From positions 124,001 through 188,000 of the forward strand of contig JAHNEJ010001279.1 of NCBI GenBank assembly GCA_022559845.1: DNA of 64,000 nucleotides, read 5' to 3'. Within the stretch, counting starts at the first letter, position 1; every line of letters starts with the position of its first letter. This document shows positions 56,354 to 64,000 of the stretch, one piece after another. Made by a program: the position numbers and the translations under genes. The notes under the pieces were generated by a model. That model saw nothing but the letters and a program-made list of their open reading frames with translations, was not told where the DNA came from and searched no databases. The stretch comes from Amorphophallus konjac (Eukaryota; Streptophyta; Magnoliopsida; Alismatales; Araceae).

Positions 56354-58080
56354 ATGGCTGATGTGAACTCAATTCCAGTTTTTGATGGTCTTGACTATGA
56401 TTCATGGCTTGAAAAATTATGTATTTGGATTGTTAAAACTGATCCGATGCTTGTGAACTTAATCACTCATGGTCCTCACATTCTACCAAAAAATGAGTCA
56501 AGGTGGACTGATGAGCATAAGAAAATGAATTCTGATAATCTTTTTGTTCTGAATGTTTTTAAGACTGCAGTGAGCACTGACGTACTTCCTTCTATTTCCT
56601 CTTGTAGGTCAGCCAAAGAAATTTGGGATGGGCTGAACAAAGCTCAGAGAAGGAAAGACAATGTAGAATGTCTCACGGTGAGCTGTAGTGGCAGACGTAG
56701 AAAGGAAAATTCTGAGGTATCCTCTAGTTCTGATTCTGATGATGATGAATTTAGTTTTAAAGAATTAATGGATGCTTATGATGAGTTGGTTGATAAATAT
56801 AAAATAATAAAATCTCAAAATAGAAAATTGAAAAAGAAACTTGAGGAGTCTTCTCGTTTCAATTCTACATGTGCTAAATGTTCCGAGCTAGAAACCTTGA
56901 AAGAAGTCTTAATTTGAAATGACGATGCTCGTGAAGAAACAATGTTAAATCTACGAAAAGAGAATGAATCTCTCTGTCTAAGAATTGCCAAATTTGATAA
57001 AAATGAAAGGGAAATGAGAGAAAAATTGAATTCCATGATGAATGATCAACGTTTGCTTGATGAATTGCATGTAAATAATGATCTTGTTGAAAAAATTGAG
57101 AAAATCAAAAATGAGAATGAAAGTTTGCAGGATAAACTAATGATGTTTGAAGAAGAAATTGCATGCTTAGAAATTGAGAAGCAAGATGCTTATAACAAGT
57201 TGAGCAACTTGAATGAGGAAAAATAAAAATAGAATGAAGAAATTGAAAATCTCAAAGATCAAAATAAATTGTTGTGTGATGAGCTGAAGGTCCTTGAAAA
57301 AGGAAAACAAGTGGTGGTTGATAATCTTGAAAATCTTCATGTTCTAGAATAAGAAATTGTTAGCTACAAGACTGTAAATTCTCTTTTGAATTATAAACTT
57401 GCATCATGTGAGGAAGAATTGATCAGTTTTGAATTACATATCTTATCTTTGGAAAATGAAATCAAAAATTTGAATGAATTCTTGTCCATGTGTGATAAAG
57501 AAAATCAAAAATAGAAAAATATTGTTGATTGCTCTTGTGTGCATGAAAAATTTTCTTCTATTGAATATAATCATGCATCAAGAAAAAGAACAAATGCTTC
57601 ATGTTTTTACTATGGAAAATATGGCCATGATATGTATGATTGTTTCTTGATAAAATTTGATGACAATGAGGCAATAAAATCAAGAATGAAAATATGGTAT
57701 GACTCTAAAAATCATGAAAAATTCATAAAGAGAAATTTCAACACTCATTGCTTCTATTGTGGTCTGCATGGACATGTTATGGAAAATTATCTTACAAAGA
57801 AAACTGATGATGAGTGGTTTGTCAAAAAGAAGCTTTCATGTCACTATTGTGGTGAGCGTGGACATGTATTGGATAATTGTTCCTTAATGAAAAATGGTCT
57901 ACAAAAAGAAAGTCTTCTCATTATTTTTATTGTGGCAAGAATGGTCATTCAATGGATGACTGTTCCATAATGAAAAACGATGATGAATGGTTTGAGAGGA
58001 AAAATAAGATGCACCTTATTCATGCTAAAACTAACCCCTCGGGACCCAAGATGGCTTGGGTACCCAAAACTTCGAAATGA
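56354..58080 (+). pseudogene. gag: Sire A gag with four zinc knuckles, degenerate
   Basis: Likely start MADVNSIPVFDGLDYDSW at 56354. The gag core breaks off after SAKEIWDGLNKAQ (56638), and the next part is the acidic stretch SSSSDSDDDEF. Compared with Sire B, an internal block is deleted. Coiled-coil segments follow (56760-57520) with stops at 56915, 57224, 57350 and 57510. Then come four zinc knuckles: 57602-57643 (CFYYGKYGHDMYDC), 57749-57790 (last Cys now Tyr), 57839-57880 (CHYCGERGHVLDNC, intact) and 57922-57963 (first Cys now Tyr), with a frameshift between the third and fourth. The end MAWVPKTSK resembles the Sire B and C gag ends. Confidence 0.88.
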
Positions 58081-58678
58081 GAAATTTATTTTGCAGGGGT
58101 GCCTTGAGGAGGAAGAATTTGTTGATAAATAAAGATTCTTCAAAGCAAGACAAATGATGAGCTCTTCTGGTAATGAATTGGGTATATTGGTTTTTGAATT
58201 ATTTAGCTCATGTAAGAGTTTGAATCTTGACAAAAATATTGTGCTTCAAATTACAAATTTACTATCATATTGACTTCCTATGCTTGTTAGTTTGAATATT
58301 TCTAAATAAGTCAAATTTGACATTCATCTGACTTTTAAATTACACTCTATTGACTTTGGTAGTCATAAAGAAAAATGGTTTAGTTTTAAAATTCATTTTT
58401 CTTAGGTTCATTTCGAGAAATCTGAAAAAGTAAAATGCGAGTCTGGAGGAAAGTGTTTGAATTTAAACAATTGCATTCATGTTTTATTGATCTTGGCAAA
58501 TTCTAAAATGTTGTGATCTGCATGTTGAAAGATTTGGTGTTTAAGACAGTTTTGCATAGTCTCCACTTCACATTTTCTGAATAAACTTGGTTTTTGAATG
58601 CTTTACACCGTACATATCTTGCACATACTAGCATACTTGTAAATAAAGAAAGTCTTCTACCATCTGTTCACTTACATG
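58081..58678 (+). other. Sire A interior after gag, no gene seen
   Basis: TTGCAG at 58091-58096 and a short frame (GCLEEEE) mark where pol should begin. No protease or integrase follows before the Sire C LTR. Pol may be deleted or may resume to the right of the window. Confidence 0.6.
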
Positions 58679-58798
58679 TGTTGTGTCCCTGTGGTTTTGA
58701 TGATAGTAAACACTATAAAATCATGTCTTTGCATCCTGCATACATACGTGTTGATGATGCATTGGTCAATGTGAGGTCCATGCATATACATTTTGAAT

Positions 58799-59170
58799 AG
58801 GAGTTAAATATTCTGCATACAAGTGAAACATTTTGTATACAGGTAAAATATTTTGAATCTGAGTGAAATATTCTGTATATAAGTGGAACATTTTGTACGC
58901 AGGTTGAACATTTTGAATAAGAGTTAAATATTCTGCACACAAGTGAAACATTTTGTATACAGGCAAAATATTTTGAATCTGAGTGAAATATTTTGTATAC
59001 AAGTGAAACATTTTGTACGCAGGTTGAACATTTTGAATAGGAGTTAAATATTCTGCATACAAGTGAAACATTTTGTATACAGGCAAAATATTTTGAATCT
59101 GAGTGAAATATTCTGTATACAAGTGAAGCATTTTGTACACAAGTTGAACATTTTGAATAGGAGTGAAATA
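58799..59170 (+). repeat. Higher-order tandem repeat: 120-bp unit made of six 20-bp subunits
   Basis: About three copies of a 120-bp unit start near 58799, 58919 and 59039, with a partial fourth near 59159. Each unit is six 20-bp subunits of the form RAGTGAAAYATTYTGTATAC with unit-specific differences. Position-for-position matching between units shows that whole 120-bp blocks were duplicated. Confidence 0.93.
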
Positions 59171-59299
59171 TTCTGCCTATATGAAGTCCATGCACATTAC
59201 AGACCACTGCATATCAGGTTGCATGCATATACATTTCATCGAACAGGTTGTGTGCACAAATTTCTCTCAGCTTGATATTGATAAGTCATATGCACACAC

Positions 59300-59955
59300 C
59301 AAGGTCGGTGCACACTTTAGCTTGATGCATACAACATCGGTGCACATTTCATGTGTCTACATATAGGTCGGTGCATAGTCTTCCTTGCGCATATATAAGG
59401 TCTGTGCAGGTTTTGCATTGCACATGATAAGGTCGGTGCAGCTTTTGCCTTGTGATAAACAAGGTCGGTGAACTTTTTGTTGTTCAGCATACAATGTCGG
59501 TGCACATTTCATGTGTCTACAGATAGGTCGGTGCATAGTCTGCCTTGCGCATATATGAGGTCTGTGCAGGTTTTGCATTGCACATGATAAGGTCGGTGCA
59601 GCTTTTGCCTCGTGCTAAACAAGGTCAGTGCACTTTTTGTTGTTCAGCATAGAACGTCGGTGCACATTCTATTTGTCTTCAACTAAGGTTAATGCATATC
59701 CAAGTCAGTGCATGTTTAGGTCCGTGCATGTTTTGCATCGCACATAACCAAGGTCCGTGCATACTTGCCTTATGCATATTGGAGGTCGGTGCATGTCTTG
59801 ATATATGCATGCAAGGTCAGTGCATATTTCTTTTCGTGCATATAGAAGGTCGGTGCATCCTTTGTTTATACTACGTAAGGTATGTGCATCTTTTCTATTT
59901 TGGCATGCAAGGGTCGGTGCATGTTTACATTCTGAATAAGTAAAATCTGTGCACC
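59300..59955 (+). repeat. Array of about 22 AGGTCGGTGCA-type motifs in the Sire C LTR
   Basis: Manual count gives about 22 copies of AAGGTCGGTGCA (variants GTCTGTGCA, GTCAGTGCA, GTCCGTGCA), mostly 31-33 bp apart. A roughly 158-bp block (59335-59490) is repeated at 59492-59650. Confidence 0.92.
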
Positions 59956-60668
59956 CGTTTATGCCCCTCTTCAAACTAATAGGATTAAAGCAGCATAAGA
60001 GGTCGAACTAAGAACAGGCACGTGCTCCTAGAAATGAAGGGATGCTGGCGTAGTGACCCAGGAAGCGAATGTTGGAGAATGGCACACTATTTCAGAGGCT
60101 TACAGAAGAATTTCCAGGTGGACCAATGAGTGATCACTAGGTTATCTGCTACTATGGAGCCCCTGCTCCGATATAAGGGTGCCTTGCCCCTCGAAGAAAG
60201 CTGTTGAAAGCTACTGCAACTTTCCAGCCACAAATTCAGAAAGAGAGTGAACCAGAGAGTCTTCCCCAGATGAAGAAAATGAGAGTATCTTTCCTTAGAA
60301 GATAGATTTGAGAGCAGCCAGCCATCCTATCTGGAACTACTTTATTAAAGCTACATTTTTCTTTTCGATTTCTATTCTTCCTTTTCATTCCAACTTTTGA
60401 TTGTGTTTTGGTTCCCTCTGAGTGTACTTGGAGGAAGGGAGACGGCGTCTCCGGTTGCGAGTGACTTTGGGTCACTCGTGGGTTCCCTCTGGTTCAGAGG
60501 AAGGGAGAAAGGGTTCTCCGGTGTCTGGACTTGTGGTTTGCAAGCCCAGGGTGCAGGTTATGTGGATACAGGATCTGAGAGGAGGGATTTGTCTCCCTCT
60601 GGGCAAGCCGTGTGGCAGCATTGTGTCGCAGACTGAGTCTGCTTCTTCTTTTGCATTTGCTAGTGAAA

Positions 60669-60735
60669 TCCTCGTTCATTCTGGACAAGGGGTGGACGTA
60701 GATTGCAGTTGGCAATCGAACCACCTAAAAACCCC
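60669..60735 (+). other. Conserved Sirevirus U5 structure
   Basis: GGGGTGGACGTAG, GATTGC/GCAATC stem, then GAACCACCTAAAAA. The first stem seen in the other families is weak here. Confidence 0.6.
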
Positions 60736-61028
60736 TTGTCTCCCTGTGTGATTATTACCTTGCTCTCTCTGCAGTTTTTGATCTTTGGTTGGTTGAGGTT
60801 GCTGCTTACATTGCCTTCTTAGACATATCATCTATTCGATAATTTACTTGTGCATCACTGATTGCCTTTTTGGTTTATCATTTCATTGTTGAACTCTTCT
60901 TCTGACGTGTGCTAAGCTTATCTGCATCGCTTCTTTGGGCGTATCTACCGAGTTCTTCGACTTAATTTGAAAATTGGGGTGATCTATTCATCCCCCCCTT
61001 CTAGATCACTTTCTAGCATTTCTATCAA

Positions 61029-61041
61029 TTGGTATCAGAGC
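61029..61041 (+). other. Primer-binding site of Sire C
   Basis: TTGGTATCAGAGC directly follows the LTR end CTATCA plus one base. Confidence 0.92.
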
Positions 61042-61053
61042 AGGTTACCCAAC

Positions 61054-63260
61054 ATGTGGTCCAACGACCAGGGTAATTTTGAATCTAGCACTTCTCGCAG
61101 TTTCATGGCTGAGGGACAGTCTATTAGTCGTCCTCCTTTTTTTGATGGTAATAATTACTTTTACTGGAAAAACAGGATGGAAGTATGCCTGAGAGCGCAG
61201 AGCCTCAAACTCTGGAGAGTGATCACCACAGGACCATACGAGCTCCCACAAAATAAAGATGCATGGACAAAGGATCACATCATGCTTTCAACAGTTAACC
61301 GGTCGGCTCCAAGCATAATTCAATGCGCAGTCCATCTAGAGGAGTATGCTAGGATATCAGCCTGCAAGACAGCAAAGAAGATGTGGGATGAACTAGAGCT
61401 CATGTATGAAGGTACATCCCAGGTCAAGGCTACAAAGGTAAACATGCTAACCTCTAAATATGAACTATTTAAGATGAACTCTAAGGAGACTATTTCTGAG
61501 ATGTACGCTAGGCTACATTTTTTACGAACAGCCTCAAGGGGTTAGGAAAACAGATCCCAGAAGCAGATCTTGTAAGGAAAAATCTTAGGTCATTGACCCC
61601 ATCATGGCACACTAGGACCACAGTTATAGAGGAGCCTAGGGATTTGTCTAAATTGATTGTCACTGAATTAATCAGATCCTTGATGACTTATGAAATCAAC
61701 TTAAAAGGGAATGTTGAAGAAACAAGTAAGAACAGTAAGAACATTGCTCTCAAGGTATCTCGAAGTAAAAGTGGAAGTGGCAGTAGCAGTACCAGTAGTA
61801 ATGAGGGGTTTGAAAATTTCTCAGATCTTGATCAAGAGTAGCAATCCATGCTGACTCGTAGGTTCCAACAATTCCTAAGATCAAAGGGTAAGCCATTTAG
61901 GAAAAGAAGGACACAATCATCTGGTAGGAATTTGAACTCCAAAACAGGCAAATACAAGACTAATGACAAGCTTACTTGTTTTCACTGTCACAGGCCTGGT
62001 CATATGAAAAATGACTGCCCAGATCTTCTGAAGAAGAATACCAAGGTGCATAAGAAAAAGCCCAAAGCTATGATCTGCACGTGGAGCGATGAGGAGGAAG
62101 ATGATGAAGAAAACTCCTCCGAAGACGAAGAAGAAAGACTATGTCTGATGGCCGACACAGATACGGAGGTGAGCAATCCTTTTGAAACATACACTTTAGA
62201 TGACTGGGAGGATGCTTACGGAGACTTGTTAAATAAATTTAATTGTCAAACTAAAGAGTACAAAACTCTCAAGAGAAAACTGAAGAGCACCTTTGAGGAG
62301 CAAAATTATCTGAAAAAGGAAAGTGAGGATCTGAAGAAAGAGATTCAAGAGCTAAACTCCTTGAAAATTGAAAGTGAAAACCTTAAAGAGCAACTTGAAG
62401 AAGCCAATAAGAATCTGGATGAACTTAAAATGAAGGTTTAGAACATCTAGAAGGAGAATGACCTTGTATCCGAAAAATATGAAGCTGTGAAAATGGCTAA
62501 CATAGAGATACAGAAAATGAGTGAAAAACTGAAAAAGGATCTTGAAGATAAGCAACAAATCCTGGAGAAATTTGTGCAAGGAAAGACTAACCTAGACACA
62601 ATGTTAGGTATGAGGGTAAATTTTAACAAGGAAGGATTGGGATATAATCCCACCGATAAAAGGCCTTTTGAGTTTAAATCCACAATCTTTTGTCCAGAAA
62701 AGGGAAAGGAGAAGTTGGACACCCCATCCAGCTCAAACACCAAATCCAAAAGATCTGTTGGAACAAACTTCACTCCACCAAAAATCATCAACAAAAACCT
62801 TCATGCTAAGCCTATAATGAATCAGAGTAGCAAGACTACTCCTTCAAGGAATCTTGGCGGCTATAGAGCTAACCTTGCTCATTTCAGCAAAATGCATCAA
62901 GGCAACAATTCAAATACTTCAACACAATGGAATCAACACAAACCACCCATTCAGAAATGGAACAGGAATAAGTACACACAAAATTGGGCTCACCCTAAGT
63001 TTTCACAGAGGTACCCCCATCAAAAAAGGTTCTAGAAAAATCCATAGAGAAAAACTTACAATTGGAACAACTCACACTACAAAATTCATCAAAATCCAAT
63101 GACCAGAGCAAATAAAACCTTTCATGATGATAACAAAAATTTAGTTCACAAGAAAGGAACCAGAAAGATATAGATTCCTAAGACAATTTTTGAAAGAATA
63201 AGTAACTTGTTTGGACCAAACCTTTCTTGGGTTCCAAATGTTTCTTTTTGTCTGAATTGA
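61054..63260 (+). pseudogene. gag: Sire C gag, degenerate
   Basis: ATG at 61054 (MWSNDQGNFES) opens a Sirevirus gag closely like Sire B: PPFFDGNNYFYWKNRM core, MWDELELMYEGTSQ, a frameshift near 61523, SLTPSWHTRTTVIEE, TAG at 61839 (former CAG), zinc knuckle CFHCHRPGHMKNDC (61978-62019), acidic stretch with WSDEEEDDEENSSEDEEE, coiled coil (62200-62600) with TAG at 62439 and 62448, and a basic Asn/Lys-rich tail with stops at 63033, 63045 and 63171. It ends LSWVPN ... TGA at 63258-63260. Pol follows in the same frame, so this TGA alone separates the two. Confidence 0.92.
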
Positions 63261-64000
63261 TTGCAGATAGGTCTAGCAGCCGAGCATGACAGATGGTACC
63301 TGGATAACGACTGTTCCAGGCATATGACAGGTGACCAGACAAAGTTCAGTGAACTGGAAATGAAGATGGGAGGTATGGTCAGATTTGGAGGTAAGAATAA
63401 AGGTAAGATCATAGGAATAGGGACAAATGGTATGTTTACTTCCAATGTTATTGAGAAAGTTTTGCATGTAGAAGGACTCCAACATAATTTGCTTAGCATC
63501 AGTCAGCTTTGCGACAAAGGTCACATAGTAGTTTTTGATAATCAAGCATGCAAGATTTTTGAAGCTAATTCTGATAATATCATGTTCATAGGACATAGAG
63601 TGAATAATGTCTACATTGTAGACCTTAATAAAAATTCTGAATCAAATCTCTATCTTTCTGTTGATTTAGACAATAATGCTTTTAACTAGCATAGGCGTTT
63701 AGGTAATGCTAGTTACAATATGTTAAATAAATTGGTGAAACTAGATCTAGTCAAAGGTTTGCCAAAAATAAAGTTCAAGTCAGATTTAAAAATTTGTGAT
63801 GCATGTGTTCTGAGCAAACAAACTCGGATGTCATTTAAACAAAGATATGAGCCTATATCCTCTAGGCCAATGGAATTATTGCATATGGATCTTTTTGGTC
63901 CCACTATAACTCTTAGTTTGAATGGGAAAAGTTTTCGGTTCGTTATTGTTGATGATCATTCTAGATTTTCCTAGATATTCTTCATAGCCAATAAAAATGA
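63261..64000 (+). pseudogene. pol: Sire C pol: protease and start of integrase, degenerate, runs off the window
   Basis: The frame opens TTG CAG (63261-63266) directly after the gag TGA. The protease motif reads WYLDNDCSRHMTGD: the usual DSG is DND, so the catalytic loop is altered. LLSISQLCDKGH follows. A TAG at 63687 stands where the pre-integrase W before HRRLG is expected, then CDACVLSKQT (zinc ligands) and the first integrase aspartate in LLHMDLFGP (about 63887). A further TAG at 63972 replaces W after DDHSRFS. RT and RNase H lie beyond the window if present. Confidence 0.92.

Larger units (their letters stand above)
58679..61027 (+). repeat. 5' LTR of Sire C
   Basis: About 2.35 kb. It contains a 120-bp higher-order tandem repeat (58799-59170), the RGTCGGTGCA motif array (59300-59955), GATATAAGG (60170-60178) as a possible TATA box, the U5 structure (60669-60735) and the CCTTCTAGATCAC end. 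Minus-strand open frames over the repeats are by-products. Confidence 0.85.
58679..64000 (+). mobile_element. Sire C: Sirevirus-like copia element, right end outside the window
   Basis: 5' LTR (58679-61027), PBS, gag and the first part of pol are present. The left edge is uncertain: TGTTGTGTCCCTGTGG at 58679 resembles the Sire B LTR start, but TGATAG at 58701 would pair with the CTATCA end. It lies directly after the Sire A interior and is probably inserted in it. The TSD cannot be checked. Confidence 0.88.

Noticed and set aside
57602..57963. Zinc-finger host protein
   Set aside because: The knuckles lie in the gag position between a Sirevirus gag core and the WVPK end.
58713..59207. 164-codon repetitive open frame on the minus strand
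   Set aside because: By-product of the 20-bp/120-bp repeat, whose unit length (120) is a multiple of three.

Overview
The window is plant nuclear DNA made entirely of LTR retrotransposons nested inside one another. No host gene, rRNA, tRNA or CRISPR locus is supported. The evidence is Ty1/copia and Ty3/gypsy (chromovirus) coding relics, primer-binding sites matching the plant initiator-Met tRNA (TGGTATCAGAGC), TG...CA termini, 5-bp target-site duplications (TSDs), and very large LTRs (1.5-3.8 kb). A flowering plant with a large, repeat-rich genome is likely; the species cannot be told.

Layout, outermost to innermost. (1) Sirevirus-like element 'Sire A' (+) is the oldest layer. Its 5' LTR is seen at 20594-21944 and 55725-56281, with a broken gag at 56354-58080. 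(2) Three elements lie in it: a LARD-like non-autonomous element (1-20593, LTR about 3.75 kb), a Tekay/Del-type chromovirus on the minus strand (21945-55719, TSD GTCTC), and another Sirevirus 'Sire C' (58679 to beyond 64000). (3) The 3' LTR of the LARD holds a minus-strand solo Sirevirus LTR (5799-8441) and 'Copia A' (10022-19405, TSD GAAAC). The chromovirus is split between protease and RT by 'Copia B' (27269-51571, TSD CAACC). (4) Copia B is itself split by a solo Sirevirus LTR (31921-34481, TSD AGATC), by 'Sire B' (35450-44828, TSD GGATT) and by a 3.1-kb gypsy-type solo LTR (46612-49728, TSD AGTTT). Copia B therefore reads as four separate coding pieces.

Every coding region is broken by in-frame stops or frameshifts, so all are called pseudogenes. 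Longest intact stretches: the RT-RNase H frame of Copia A (16426-17586) and the C-terminal part of the Sire B gag (39532-40374). Sire B has lost nearly all of pol.

The most interesting signals are non-coding. (a) Copia A and Copia B each carry four hairpins before gag. They share an invariant core (TTTGT, loop, ACAAG plus a bulged G) on outer stems of unrelated sequence that still pair, at the same spacing. (b) Both Copia leaders are bounded by good splice signals: a donor in U5 and a branch point, pyrimidine tract and AG six bases before the gag start. This predicts a leader intron of about 2.4 kb that holds the PBS and the hairpins. (c) Sire B and Sire C LTRs carry about 40 and about 22 copies of a related motif (RGTCKGTRCA). 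(d) A U5 structure with changing, still-pairing stems is shared by all four Sirevirus-type families. (e) The LARD LTR shares several blocks with the chromovirus, which suggests a non-autonomous/autonomous pair.
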